Of a stretch of 64,000 nt of DNA, positions 25,146 to 34,716 are shown in pieces; position 1 is the stretch's first letter; the number at the start of each line of letters is the position of its first letter. Location of the stretch: positions 1-64,000 of the forward strand of contig CAZFEK010000012.1 of the NCBI GenBank assembly GCA_964517465.1. Direction: 5' to 3'. The DNA comes from JACPUX01 sp964517465 (GTDB taxonomy: Bacteria; Pseudomonadota; Gammaproteobacteria; Burkholderiales; Casimicrobiaceae). A program made the translations under genes and the position numbers. The notes beneath the pieces were generated by a model that saw nothing but the letters and a program-made list of their open reading frames with translations, searched no databases and was not told the origin of the DNA.

Positions 25146-27083
25146 ATGGAGTTGGATACCTTTCCGCGCCTGTTGCTGCACCACGCCAAAGAGCGGGGTG
25201 ACCGGCCGGCGCTGCGCGAAAAAGACCTCGGCATCTGGCAGACCTGGACTTGGGCCCAAGCCGCCGAGGAAGTGCGCGCCCTGGCTTCGGGTTTGGCTGA
25301 GCTCGGTTTTCGACGCGGCGACAAGCTTGCCATCATCGGCGACAACCGGCCGCGGCTCTACATGGCCATGACCGCCGCGCAATGCTTGGGCGGCGTGCCG
25401 GTGCCGATGTATCAGGACGCAGTCGCCAATGAAATGGCCTTCGTGCTCCAAGATGCCGGCGTGCGCTTTGCCGTGGTCGAAGACCAAGAGCAAGTCGACA
25501 AGATGCTGGAAGTGAAAGACCAGTGCCCGGCGCTGGCGCATCTGATGTATGAAGACCCGCGCGGCCTCTTGCATTACAACCAGCCCTTCCTGCACGGACT
25601 CGAAGAAGTCATGGAGATGGGGCGCATCCACAACCGCAACCATCCCGATTTCCTGGACCAGGAAATTGCCCAGGGCAAAAGCGAAGACATCGCCGTCATC
25701 CTCTATACCTCGGGCACCACCGGCAAGCCCAAAGGCGTTTGTCAGACGCATGCGGCCTTCGTCATCGCCGGTCGCATCGGTTGCGAATTCGACCGCCTGG
25801 GTCAGGGCGACGAGATTCTGTCCTATCTGCCCATGGCCTGGGTGGGCGACTACCTCTTTTCGGTGGCCCAGGCGCTGGTGGGCGGCATGACCATCAACTG
25901 CCCGGAGTCGGGCGACACGGTCATGACCGACATGCGCGAAATCGGCCCCACCTATTACTTCGCGCCGCCGCGGGTGTTCGAGAACCTGCTCACCCAGGTG
26001 ATGATCCGCATGGAAGACGCCGGAGCGGTGAAACGCAAGCTGTTCCAATACTTCATGGACGTCGCTCGCCGCTGCGGCGCCGAAATCCTCGATGGCAAGC
26101 CCGTGGGTTTGGCCGACCGGCTGCGCTACGCGCTGGGCAATGTGCTGATCTTCGGACCGCTGCGCAACGTGCTGGGCATGAGCCGGATTCGCGTGGCCTA
26201 CACGGCCGGCGCGGCGATCGGCCCCGATCTCTTCCGCTTTTATCGCTCGATCGGCGTCAATCTCAAGCAGCTTTACGGTTCGACCGAAACTTGCGCCGCG
26301 GTGTGTTTGCAGCCGGATGGCCAGATCAAGTTCGATACCGTCGGACCACCCGCGCCAGGAGTCGAAGTGAAGATCGCCGACAGCGGCGAAGTGCTGGTCC
26401 GCGGCCAGGTGCTGCTCAAGGAGTATTACCAGCGCCCTGAAGCCACCGCCGAGGTGATCGACGCCGAAGGTTACTTCCATACCGGGGACGCCGGCTTTTT
26501 CGATGCCGACGGCCACCTCAAGATCATCGACCGGGCCAAGGATGTCGGCAAACTCGCCAACGGCGCGATGTTTGCCCCCAACTACATCGAGAACAAGCTC
26601 AAGTTTTTCTCCCACATCAAAGAGGCGGTTGCGTTCGGGCATGAACGCAACGAAGTCTGCGCCTTCATCAATATCGACATGGGGGCGGTGGGCAACTGGG
26701 CCGAGCGGCGCAACATCGCCTATTCGGGCTACACCGATCTGGCCTGCAAGCCCGAAGTCGCGGAACTGGTGCGCGAGTGCGTCGAGAAAGCCAACGCCGA
26801 ACTCGCGCAAGACGCCATGGTGTGCGATTCGCAGGTGCACCGCTTCCTCATTTTGCACAAAGAACTGGATCCCGACGACGACGAGTTGACGCGCACGCGC
26901 AAAGTGCGGCGCGGCTTCATCGCGCAGAAGTACGGCGTGCTGATCGATGCGCTTTATGGCGGCAAGTCCTCCCAGTTCATCGAAACCGAGGTCAAGTTCG
27001 AGGACGGCCGGCGCGGCAAGGTTGCCGCGGACTTGAGAATCCTCGAAGCCAAGACTTTCTCGCCCGTGCGCAAAGCCGCCTGA
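25146..27083 (+). CDS. Long-chain-type acyl-CoA synthetase (AMP-binding)
   Basis: 645 residues. The adenylate-forming signature ILYTSGTTGKPKG is at about residue 187, with LYGSTETCAAV further on and GYFHTGDAGFFDADGHLKIIDR in the C-terminal part. It activates a carboxylic acid with ATP and CoA via an acyl-AMP. The length and N-terminus (FPRLLLHHAKERGDRPALRE) fit the long-chain/aryl fatty-acid ligase group (FadD-like). A good AGGAGG precedes the ATG. It sits between the enoyl-CoA hydratase and livG genes; the substrate is unknown, and that reading rests on context. Confidence 0.9.
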   Translation: MELDTFPRLLLHHAKERGDRPALREKDLGIWQTWTWAQAAEEVRALASGLAELGFRRGDKLAIIGDNRPRLYMAMTAAQCLGGVPVPMYQDAVANEMAFVLQDAGVRFAVVEDQEQVDKMLEVKDQCPALAHLMYEDPRGLLHYNQPFLHGLEEVMEMGRIHNRNHPDFLDQEIAQGKSEDIAVILYTSGTTGKPKGVCQTHAAFVIAGRIGCEFDRLGQGDEILSYLPMAWVGDYLFSVAQALVGGMTINCPESGDTVMTDMREIGPTYYFAPPRVFENLLTQVMIRMEDAGAVKRKLFQYFMDVARRCGAEILDGKPVGLADRLRYALGNVLIFGPLRNVLGMSRIRVAYTAGAAIGPDLFRFYRSIGVNLKQLYGSTETCAAVCLQPDGQIKFDTVGPPAPGVEVKIADSGEVLVRGQVLLKEYYQRPEATAEVIDAEGYFHTGDAGFFDADGHLKIIDRAKDVGKLANGAMFAPNYIENKLKFFSHIKEAVAFGHERNEVCAFINIDMGAVGNWAERRNIAYSGYTDLACKPEVAELVRECVEKANAELAQDAMVCDSQVHRFLILHKELDPDDDELTRTRKVRRGFIAQKYGVLIDALYGGKSSQFIETEVKFEDGRRGKVAADLRILEAKTFSPVRKAA

Positions 27084-27105
27084 GCCCAATCACCGAGAGC
27101 TTCCC

Positions 27106-27891
27106 ATGAGTGAACGAACCATCGGCGACGTCATCCTGGACCTGGAGGGCATTTCCTTGCGCTTCGGCGGCGTGAAGGCGCTCACCGACATTTCTTTCGA
27201 TGTGCGCGAACACGAAATCCGCGCCATCATCGGCCCGAACGGCGCCGGCAAAAGCTCTATGCTCAACGTCATCAACGGGGTCTACCATCCTCAGGAAGGC
27301 ACCATCACCTTCCATGGCGAGCAGCGACGGGACATGGACACCCACGAGGCTGCCGCGCACGGCATCGCGCGCACTTTCCAGAACATCGCGCTGTTTCGCG
27401 GCATGACCGTGCTCGACAACCTGATGACCGGCCGCAACCTGCTGATGAAAGCGAGCTTTCTGGAGCAGGCCATTTATTTCGGGCGCGCCCGCCGCGAGGA
27501 ACTGGCGCATCGCGCCAAGGTCGAGGAGATCATCCGCTTCCTGGAAATCGAGCACATTCGCAAGACCCCCGTGGGCCGCTTGCCCTACGGCCTGCAAAAG
27601 CGCGTCGAGCTGGGCCGCGCCCTGGCGGCCGAACCCAGCCTGCTGCTGCTCGACGAGCCCATGGCGGGCATGAACGTCGAAGAAAAGCAGGACATGTGCC
27701 GCTTCGTGCTCGACGTCAACGACCAGCTCGGCACCACCATCGTGTTGATCGAGCACGACATGGGGGTGGTCATGGACATTTCCGACCGCGTGGTCGTGCT
27801 CGATTACGGCAAAAAAATCGCCGACGGCACGCCGGACGAGGTTCGCACCAACCCAGAGGTCATCTCGGCCTATCTGGGCACCCAGCACTGA
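27106..27891 (+). CDS. livG: LIV-type ABC transporter ATP-binding protein LivG
   Basis: 261 residues. Walker A is GPNGAGKSS near residue 44, the signature is LPYGLQKRVELGRAL, and Walker B is LLLLDEPMAGM. The C-terminal DEVRTNPEVISAYLG tail is typical of LivG rather than LivF. It powers import together with LivF. It starts 22 bases after the acyl-CoA synthetase gene. LIV-type systems import branched-chain amino acids, but also aromatic and aliphatic acids; here the neighbouring CoA ligases favour an acid. Confidence 0.95.
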   Translation: MSERTIGDVILDLEGISLRFGGVKALTDISFDVREHEIRAIIGPNGAGKSSMLNVINGVYHPQEGTITFHGEQRRDMDTHEAAAHGIARTFQNIALFRGMTVLDNLMTGRNLLMKASFLEQAIYFGRARREELAHRAKVEEIIRFLEIEHIRKTPVGRLPYGLQKRVELGRALAAEPSLLLLDEPMAGMNVEEKQDMCRFVLDVNDQLGTTIVLIEHDMGVVMDISDRVVVLDYGKKIADGTPDEVRTNPEVISAYLGTQH

Positions 27892-27903
27892 GCGGAGCGC
27901 AGC

Positions 27904-28797
27904 ATGCAATTCTTTTTGGAAGTCCTGATCGGCGGCCTGCTCTCCGGGGTGATGTATTCCCTGGTGGCGCTGGGTTTCGTGCTGATCTACAAAGCCTCGG
28001 GCGTGTTCAACTTCGCTCAGGGAGCGATGGTGTTCTTCGCCGCCTTGACCTTCGTAAGCCTCACCGAGATGGGGGTCAATTTTTGGCTGGCCATGCTTTT
28101 CACCCTGGCGGCCATGGTGGTGCTGGCGATACTCACCGAGCGCATCGTGCTCTCACGCCTGGTCAATCAGCCGCCGATCACGCTGTTCATGGCCACCATC
28201 GGCCTCACCTTTTTTATCGAAGGCGTGGCGCAAGGCATCTGGGGGGCGCAGCCGCACGGCCTGGAGCTGGGCATCGTCGACGAACCCATCCAGGGTCTGA
28301 TCGACGCCACGGGCATAGGCGTGTCCAAGTTCGACCTCTTCGCCGCCACGGTTGCGGCGGTGCTGGTGGCGGTGCTGGCGGTGTTCTTCCAGAAGACGCG
28401 CATCGGCCGCGCTTTGCGCGCGGTGGCCGACGACCACCAGGCGGCCTTGTCGATCGGCATTCCGCTGCGGCACATCTGGGTCATCGTCTGGGGAGTGGCG
28501 GGCTTCGTGGCGCTGGTCGCGGGCCTCCTGTGGGGGGCGCGCAACGGCGTGCAGTTCGCCCTCACCTTCACCGCCTTGAAGGCCCTGCCGGTACTGATCA
28601 TCGGCGGCTTCACCTCGATTCCCGGCGCCATCGTCGGAGGGCTGATCATCGGCGCCGCGGAGAAGCTGGGCGAGGTCTACCTCGGACCGATGGTGGGCGG
28701 CGGCATCGAAGGCTGGTTCCCCTACGTGATGGCGCTGCTGTTCCTCTTGGTTCGCCCCGAGGGCCTCTTCGGCGAACGCCACATCGATCGCGTCTGA
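27904..28797 (+). CDS. livH: LIV-type ABC transporter permease LivH
   Basis: 297 residues, about eight transmembrane helices. MYSLVALGFVLIYKASGVFNFAQGAMV is the LivH N-terminal signature, with GRALRAVADDHQAALSIGIP in the coupling loop to the ATPase. It forms one half of the inner-membrane channel with LivM. It begins 12 bases after livG. Confidence 0.95.
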   Translation: MQFFLEVLIGGLLSGVMYSLVALGFVLIYKASGVFNFAQGAMVFFAALTFVSLTEMGVNFWLAMLFTLAAMVVLAILTERIVLSRLVNQPPITLFMATIGLTFFIEGVAQGIWGAQPHGLELGIVDEPIQGLIDATGIGVSKFDLFAATVAAVLVAVLAVFFQKTRIGRALRAVADDHQAALSIGIPLRHIWVIVWGVAGFVALVAGLLWGARNGVQFALTFTALKALPVLIIGGFTSIPGAIVGGLIIGAAEKLGEVYLGPMVGGGIEGWFPYVMALLFLLVRPEGLFGERHIDRV

Positions 28798-28836
28798 GAC
28801 GCCCGCAACCGACAAACGCTAGAGAAGCGCACAACC

Positions 28837-29904
28837 ATGATCTACCGCGAAGCCGGACAATTCAAAGTCAGCTACCAGACCGATCAGCAGATCTTTCCGA
28901 TTCGACAGGATCGCATCGCCCTGATCGGCATCTTGCTGTTCGCTTACCTGGCGGTGCCTCTGCTCGCCAACCAATACTGGCTCCAGGCCATTCTGACGCC
29001 GGTGCTGATTTTCAGCCTGGCGGCGATCGGCCTCAACATCCTCACCGGCTATGCCGGTCAGCTCTCCTTGGGTTCGGCGGCCTTCATGGCGGTCGGCGCT
29101 TTCGGCGCTTACAACTTCATGCTGCGTTTCGAGGGCATGCCCATCCTGTTGGCCTTCGCACTGGGCGGCCTGTGTTCGGCCGGGGTGGGCATCGTCTTCG
29201 GCCTGCCTTCGCTGCGCATCAAGGGCTTCTACCTCGCCGTGGCGACGCTAGCGGCACAGTTCTTCATCGTCTGGGCGCTGACCAAATTCGGCTGGTTCTC
29301 GAACTACAGCTCTTCAGGTGTGATCACCGCCCAGAAGGTGACCATGTTCGGCTACGCCTTCGAGTCGCCGGTGGCCAAATACCTGCTCACCCTGACCGTG
29401 GTGGCGGTGCTCGCAGTGATGGCCAAGAACATGGCCCGATCGAGCGTCGGACGAGCATGGATGGCCATCCGCGACATGGACGTCGCCGCCGAGGTGATCG
29501 GCATCCGGCCCATGCACACCAAACTCATGGCCTTCGCGGTGAGTTCCTTCTATTGCGGCGTGGCCGGGGCCTTGTACGCCTACACCTATCTCGGCACGGT
29601 GGAGCCCGAAGGCTTCAACCTCGATCTGTCTTTCCGCATTCTGTTCATGATCATCATCGGCGGCGTGGGCACGATTCTGGGCTCTTTCCTGGGCGCCGCC
29701 TTCATCGTGCTCTTGCCGATTTTCCTCAACGTCGTCATGCATGTGCTGCCGCAAGGTATGGTGCCGGCGGGGCTGGCTTCGAATATGGAATTGATCATCT
29801 TCGGCGCTTTGATCATTTTTTTCCTGATCGTCGAACCCCATGGCCTGGCCAGGCTGTGGCAGATCGCAAAGGAGAAGTTGCGTCTTTGGCCCTTCCCGCA
29901 TTGA
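28837..29904 (+). CDS. livM: LIV-type ABC transporter permease LivM
   Basis: 355 residues, with an N-terminal tail before the first helix and about nine or ten helices. AAIGLNILTGYAGQLSLGSAAFMAVGA is the LivM signature; GRAWMAIRDMDVAAEVIGIR is the cytoplasmic coupling loop. It pairs with LivH. The gap to livH is 39 bases, so the genes are probably cotranscribed. Confidence 0.95.
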   Translation: MIYREAGQFKVSYQTDQQIFPIRQDRIALIGILLFAYLAVPLLANQYWLQAILTPVLIFSLAAIGLNILTGYAGQLSLGSAAFMAVGAFGAYNFMLRFEGMPILLAFALGGLCSAGVGIVFGLPSLRIKGFYLAVATLAAQFFIVWALTKFGWFSNYSSSGVITAQKVTMFGYAFESPVAKYLLTLTVVAVLAVMAKNMARSSVGRAWMAIRDMDVAAEVIGIRPMHTKLMAFAVSSFYCGVAGALYAYTYLGTVEPEGFNLDLSFRILFMIIIGGVGTILGSFLGAAFIVLLPIFLNVVMHVLPQGMVPAGLASNMELIIFGALIIFFLIVEPHGLARLWQIAKEKLRLWPFPH

Positions 29905-29961
29905 GGGAAGCGCTCACGGGCGTTCTGTGTGCAGGGTTGTTTTTACTTAGGAGGCAACATA

Positions 29962-31305
29962 ATGAGCAGCAAGACCATGAAACTTCGTACCACCGCCTTG
30001 ATCGGGCTCGCCTTGGCGGGTGCCTTCAGCGCCAGCACCGCATTTGCCCAGGCCAAGGAACAGTTCGTACCCATGCTGAGCTACCGGGTCGGCCCCTACG
30101 CGGCCGGCGGATCGGGGATTTTCGGCGGCTACATCGACTACCTCCAGCTCATCAATGAGAAGGAAGGCGGCATCAATGGCGTCAAGCTCACCTGGGAAGA
30201 GTGCGAGACCGAGTACAACAATGCCCGCGGCGTCGAGTGCTACGAGCGGCTGAAGAAGAAAGGCCCCACCGGCGCCACCGTGGTGCAGCCGCTGTCCACC
30301 GGCATCACCTATTCGCTGATCGACAAAGCCACCGCGGACAAAATTCCCGTCGTCTCCATGGGTTACGGCCGCACCGACGCCTCCGACGGCCGGGTCTTCC
30401 CCTATGTCTTTCCGATGATCACCAACTATTGGTCGCAGAACACCGCCAAGATCAAATTCATCGGCATGAAAGAAGGCGGCATGGACAAGTTGAAGGGCAA
30501 GAAGATCGTGAACATCTATCACGACTCGGCCTACGGCAAAGAGACCATTCCCGTGCTCGACGCCCAGGCCAAGCTCTACGGTTTCGAAGTCACCCACATC
30601 GCCGTCGCCCACCCGGGCAACGAGCAGCAATCGCAATGGCTGCAAGTGCGCCAGATCAAACCCGACTGGGTGATCCTGCGCGGCTGGGGAGTGATGAATC
30701 CGACCGCTCTCAAGGCCGCGGCCAAGATCGGCTTCCCGCGCGACAAAGTGGTCGGCGTGTGGTGGTCCGGCGCCGAGGAAGACACCATTCCCGCGGGGGA
30801 CGCCGCCAAGGGGTACATCGCCGCGGGCTTCAATGTGGCCGGCGCAAACTACCCGGTGGTGAAGGACATCCAGAAATACGTGGTGGCCAAGGGCAAGAGC
30901 AACATGGAAGACAAAGGCCGCATCGGCTCGATTTATTACAACCGCGGCGTGGTGCACGGCATCATCACCGTCGAGGCGGTGCGCAAGGCCCAGGAGAAGT
31001 TCGGCAAAGGCAAGTCGCTCACCGGCGAGCAGATGCGCTGGGGCCTGGAGAACCTCAACATCGACAACAAGCGCCTCAAGGAGCTGGGCGCCGAGGGCTT
31101 CATGCCTTCGCTCAAGGTGAGCTGTTTCGACCACGAGGGGTCCGGCCTGGTGAAATTCCAGCAGTGGGACGGCAAGGAGTGGAAGGTCATCACCGACTGG
31201 ATCGAGGCCGACAAGAAGCTGGTGCGGGGCATGATCGAGGAATCCGCGGCGAAGTATGCCAAGGAGAAAAACATCACCCCGCGCGATTGCTCCAAGGAGA
31301 GCTAA
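29962..31305 (+). CDS. LIV-type ABC transporter periplasmic substrate-binding protein
   Basis: 447 residues with a cleavable signal peptide (MSSKTMKLRTTALIGLALAGAFSASTAFA, then QAKEQ). The mature part is a type I periplasmic binding protein (IDYLQLINEKEGGINGVKLTWEECE, YHDSAYGKETIPVLDAQAKLYG). It is longer than LivJ/LivK of E. coli and resembles the branched-chain-acid-type binders next to CoA ligases in betaproteobacteria. A strong AGGAGG lies 7 bases before the ATG, consistent with high expression of a binding protein. It captures the substrate for LivHM; the ligand is not predictable from sequence alone. Confidence 0.92.
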   Translation: MSSKTMKLRTTALIGLALAGAFSASTAFAQAKEQFVPMLSYRVGPYAAGGSGIFGGYIDYLQLINEKEGGINGVKLTWEECETEYNNARGVECYERLKKKGPTGATVVQPLSTGITYSLIDKATADKIPVVSMGYGRTDASDGRVFPYVFPMITNYWSQNTAKIKFIGMKEGGMDKLKGKKIVNIYHDSAYGKETIPVLDAQAKLYGFEVTHIAVAHPGNEQQSQWLQVRQIKPDWVILRGWGVMNPTALKAAAKIGFPRDKVVGVWWSGAEEDTIPAGDAAKGYIAAGFNVAGANYPVVKDIQKYVVAKGKSNMEDKGRIGSIYYNRGVVHGIITVEAVRKAQEKFGKGKSLTGEQMRWGLENLNIDNKRLKELGAEGFMPSLKVSCFDHEGSGLVKFQQWDGKEWKVITDWIEADKKLVRGMIEESAAKYAKEKNITPRDCSKES

Positions 31306-31391
31306 GCGTCTATCGATGTTCGGCGGCGGAACACCGGGCGCAGGCCCGGATTCCGCCACCGCCTCCGAGCAATCCTTGACGGTACATCACC

Positions 31392-32225
31392 ATGCATGAG
31401 TCACCCTCCATAGTCGGCGCGGGCAGGCCCTACCTGAACGTCAACAACATCGAAGTGATCTACGATCACGTCATTCTGGTGTTGAAAGGCGTTTCGCTCC
31501 AGGTCGAAAAAGGGCGCATCGTGGCCCTGCTCGGCGCCAACGGCGCGGGCAAGTCCACCACCCTGAAGACCATCTCCAATCTGCTGCGCGCCGAGCGCGG
31601 CGACGTGACCAAAGGCAGCGTCGAGTTCAAGGGCGCGCAGGTCGATCAGCTCAACCCGTCCGAGCTGGTCAAGCGCGGGGTCATTCAAGTCATGGAAGGG
31701 CGGCACTGCTTCGGTCACCTCACGGTGGAAGAAAACCTGCTGACCGGCGCTTACACGCGCTCGATCGGCCGCGCCGAACTGCGCGATGCCCTGGAATTGG
31801 TTTACACCTATTTCCCGCGGCTCAAAGTGCGCCGGAATTCCCAGTCGGGCTACACCTCGGGCGGTGAACAGCAAATGACGGCCATCGGCCGCGCCCTGAT
31901 GGCCAAGCCGGAAATGATTCTGCTCGACGAACCTTCGATGGGTTTGGCGCCACAGATCGTCGAAGAGATTTTCGAGATCGTGAAGAATCTCAACCAAAAA
32001 GAGGGCGTGAGCTTCCTGCTCGCCGAGCAGAACACCATGGTGGCGCTGCGTTACGCGGATTTCGGCTACATCCTGGAAAACGGCCGGGTGGTGATGGAAG
32101 GCCAGGCCAAGGAGTTGGCGGCCAACGAAGACGTCAAGGAGTTCTACCTGGGATTGTCTTCCGGCGGCCGCAAGAGCTTCCGCGACATCAAGCATTACCG
32201 CCGCCGCAAGCGTTGGCTTGCCTAG
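31392..32225 (+). CDS. livF: LIV-type ABC transporter ATP-binding protein LivF
   Basis: 277 residues. Walker A is GANGAGKSTT, the signature is TSGGEQQMTAIGRAL, and Walker B is MILLDEPSMGLAP. The arrangement and the downstream EQNTMVALRYADFGYILENG are LivF-like. A C-terminal extension (GGRKSFRDIKHYRRRKRW) is basic and longer than in E. coli LivF. It follows the binding-protein gene by 86 bases. Confidence 0.95.
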   Translation: MHESPSIVGAGRPYLNVNNIEVIYDHVILVLKGVSLQVEKGRIVALLGANGAGKSTTLKTISNLLRAERGDVTKGSVEFKGAQVDQLNPSELVKRGVIQVMEGRHCFGHLTVEENLLTGAYTRSIGRAELRDALELVYTYFPRLKVRRNSQSGYTSGGEQQMTAIGRALMAKPEMILLDEPSMGLAPQIVEEIFEIVKNLNQKEGVSFLLAEQNTMVALRYADFGYILENGRVVMEGQAKELAANEDVKEFYLGLSSGGRKSFRDIKHYRRRKRWLA

Positions 32226-32402
32226 GTCGGCGGGCCGAAGGCGGGCGAGGCTCGCCGGCGGCACAAGTTGCGGGACGCGACTCGGCTTCGCGTTTCGCGA
32301 AACAGGCTGAGGTTGTTGCCGCAAACTTTCGCAAGCGCACCGCACCCGGGCGGAGCACCGAAAGACCGGCAAGGTGGGCCCAGCCGCATAAGGAGTTTGG
32401 CC

Positions 32403-33638
32403 ATGAATGCCTATTACGATGCGCTCGAAACCCGCGACCCTGCCGATCGCGAGCGCGACCTTTTCGCCCGTCTGCCCGGGCAGCTTGCCCACGCGAAGGC
32501 GCGCGCCGGCGCTTTTGCCAGAATTTTGTCGGACCTGGACACCGCCGCCATCACCAACCGCGCAGCGCTCGCAGGCCTGCCGGTGACGCGCAAATCCGAG
32601 TTGCTCGATTTGCAGAAGGCAGGCCGCCCCTTCGGCGGCTTCGCCGTCGGCGCCTGGGGCGATTTTTTGCGCGTCTTCTCCTCCCCGGGACCGCTTTATG
32701 AACCGGAAAGCGCCCGGCCCGATTATTGGCGTTTGGCGCGTGCCTTGTACGCCGCCGGTTTCCGTCGGGGTGATCTGGTGCATAACTGCTTTGCCTACCA
32801 TTTCACGCCGGCGGGCTCGATGCTCGAAACCGGTGCTCACGCCTTGGGTTGCACGGTGTTTCCGGGCGGCATAGGCCAAACCGAGCAGCAGGTGCAGGCG
32901 ATGCAGGACTTGCGGCCCGCCGGCTATGTGGGCACACCCTCGTTCCTGAAGATCATTCTCGACAAAGCCGATGAAATGGGCGTCGCCCTGAAAAGCCTGA
33001 CCAAGGCCCTGGTTTCGGGCGAGGCTTTCCCGGGCAGCACCCGCCAGGCGCTCGCCGAGCGCGGCATCGTGGGCTACCAGGCCTATGCCACCGCCGACCT
33101 GGGGCTCATTGCCTATGAGTCCGAGGCGCGCGAAGGCCTCATCCTCGACGAGCAAGTGATCGTGGAAATCGTGCGCCCCGGCACCGGCGACCCCGTTCGC
33201 GAAGGCGAGGTCGGTGAGGTGGTGGTGACCACCTTGAACCCCGATTACCCGCTGATTCGCTTCGGCACCGGCGATTTGTCGGCCATTCTGCCGGGGGTGA
33301 GTCCTTGCGGCCGCACCGCGCCGCGCATCAAGGGCTGGATGGGACGCGCCGACCAAACCGCCAAGGTGCGGGGGCTCTTCGTGCACCCCAGCCAGATTTC
33401 CGAGGTGGTCAAGCGCCACCCTGAAGTCGAGCGCGCACGCTTGGTGATCGACAATCCCGAGGGCCAAGACCGCATGCGCCTGGTCTGCGAAACCGCCTTG
33501 CAGACCAATTCCTTGGCCGAGGCCATCGTCCACAGCTTGCGCGACGTGACCAAACTGCGCGGCGAAATCGAGTTTCGGCGCCACGGGGAATTGGCCAACG
33601 ACGGCAAAGTGATCGAGGACTTGCGGCAGTACGATTGA
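32403..33638 (+). CDS. Phenylacetate-CoA ligase-like adenylate-forming enzyme
   Basis: 411 residues with PaaK-type motifs: GLPVTRKSELLDLQ, FRRGDLVHNCFAYHFTPAG, ATADLGLIAYES, GTGDLSAILPG and KVRGLFVHPSQISEVVKRH. The glycine-rich P-loop (FSSPGPLYEPE) is a variant. The group couples an aryl- or related acid to CoA via an acyl adenylate. It is the second, structurally distinct CoA ligase in the island; it may be specific for an intermediate or for a different acid taken up by the same transporter. The ATG is preceded by AAGGAG about 8 bases upstream. Confidence 0.85.
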   Translation: MNAYYDALETRDPADRERDLFARLPGQLAHAKARAGAFARILSDLDTAAITNRAALAGLPVTRKSELLDLQKAGRPFGGFAVGAWGDFLRVFSSPGPLYEPESARPDYWRLARALYAAGFRRGDLVHNCFAYHFTPAGSMLETGAHALGCTVFPGGIGQTEQQVQAMQDLRPAGYVGTPSFLKIILDKADEMGVALKSLTKALVSGEAFPGSTRQALAERGIVGYQAYATADLGLIAYESEAREGLILDEQVIVEIVRPGTGDPVREGEVGEVVVTTLNPDYPLIRFGTGDLSAILPGVSPCGRTAPRIKGWMGRADQTAKVRGLFVHPSQISEVVKRHPEVERARLVIDNPEGQDRMRLVCETALQTNSLAEAIVHSLRDVTKLRGEIEFRRHGELANDGKVIEDLRQYD

Positions 33639-33777
33639 CCACGGTTCGGAAGCTTACCGCGTCATTTGTAGCGGGGTGAGCAAGGCGAGTCCTGAGTTCG
33701 CAGGCGCGTCCCAGGGCAGCCTGCCGAATGCCACTGACTTGCCGCCTCCACGCGAATTTGCGCTAGCATCGGCAGCG

Positions 33778-34644
33778 ATGCCCAATCCCTCCCCCACTGC
33801 GCCCACCCTTTGCATCGCCGATTTGCTGCGCGAGGCCGCCGCGCTGCCCATGCTCGAAGCGCGCTTGCTGCTCGCGCAGGTGACAGGAAAGCCCAAGGCC
33901 TGGGTGCTGGCACACCCTGAAGCCGGCGTGCCGCTCGAGCCTGCGGACACCTTCCGCGCGCTTTGTGCCCGGCGCCTCGCCGGCGAACCCATCGCCTATC
34001 TCCTCGGGCGGCGGGAGTTCTTCGGCCTTTCCTTGGCCAGCACGCCGGCCGCGCTGATCCCCCGCCCGGAGACCGAGCTGCTGGTGGAACTGGCGCTCGC
34101 CCGCATCGACGGCCAAGGCGCGTCGCGGGTGCTGGATCTGGGCACCGGCAGCGGCGCCATTGCGCTTGCCATCGCCCATGCGCGCCGGCAGGTCGAGGTG
34201 AGCGCAGCGGAGCTCTGCCCCGAGGCGCTAGCCCTCGCGCGCCGCAATGCGGCCGAACTGGGGCTCGTCAACGTGCGCCTGATGGCCAGCGACTGGTACC
34301 GCGATCTGCCCCAAGCGCATTGGGACCTCATCGTCGCCAACCCGCCCTACATCGCCGCCGCGGACCCCCACCTGCAACAAGGCGATCTGCGCTTCGAACC
34401 GCGCCGCGCGCTCACCCCTGAAGGCGACGGGCTCGATGCGCTGCGAACCGTCATTGCCGGCGCCCCGCCCCGCCTCGCACCGGGCGGTTGTTTAATGGTG
34501 GAGCACGGCTGGGATCAAGGTGAAGCGGTGCGCGCACTGTTCGCCGCGGCAGGGTTTTCCGACATCGCAAGCGAGCGCGATTTGGCCGGTCTAGAACGCG
34601 CCAGTTGTGGTTGCCTTGGCATTGCACCCAAGCGGAGCGGGTGA
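33778..34644 (+). CDS. prmC: Peptide chain release factor N5-glutamine methyltransferase
   Basis: 288 residues. The methyltransferase core has VLDLGTGSGAIALAIAHA (SAM-binding) and the catalytic DLIVANPPYI motif that binds the release-factor glutamine. The N-terminal helical domain ends LIPRPETELLVELAL, diagnostic of PrmC/HemK. It methylates the GGQ glutamine of RF1 and RF2 in the cytoplasm. The ATG at 33778 fits the family start; the upstream open frame is not conserved-looking. Confidence 0.95.
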   Translation: MPNPSPTAPTLCIADLLREAAALPMLEARLLLAQVTGKPKAWVLAHPEAGVPLEPADTFRALCARRLAGEPIAYLLGRREFFGLSLASTPAALIPRPETELLVELALARIDGQGASRVLDLGTGSGAIALAIAHARRQVEVSAAELCPEALALARRNAAELGLVNVRLMASDWYRDLPQAHWDLIVANPPYIAAADPHLQQGDLRFEPRRALTPEGDGLDALRTVIAGAPPRLAPGGCLMVEHGWDQGEAVRALFAAAGFSDIASERDLAGLERASCGCLGIAPKRSG

Positions 34645-34674
34645 CTCGACCCTGGCTCTCGACCCTTGCTCTCA

Positions 34675-34689
34675 ATAGCTATACACTAT
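34675..34689. promoter_or_regulatory. Candidate OxyR-binding site upstream of oxyR
   Basis: ATAG-N7-CTAT (ATAGCTATACACTAT) matches the OxyR half-site consensus with both tetrads intact. It lies 27 bases before the oxyR start and overlaps a TATACA hexamer that could be the -10, as expected for negative autoregulation. No second matching half-site is visible at the usual spacing, so tetramer binding would need a degenerate partner. Confidence 0.5.
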
Positions 34690-34716
34690 CGCGGTTTTGT
34701 TCTCCATTAGCTTCTC

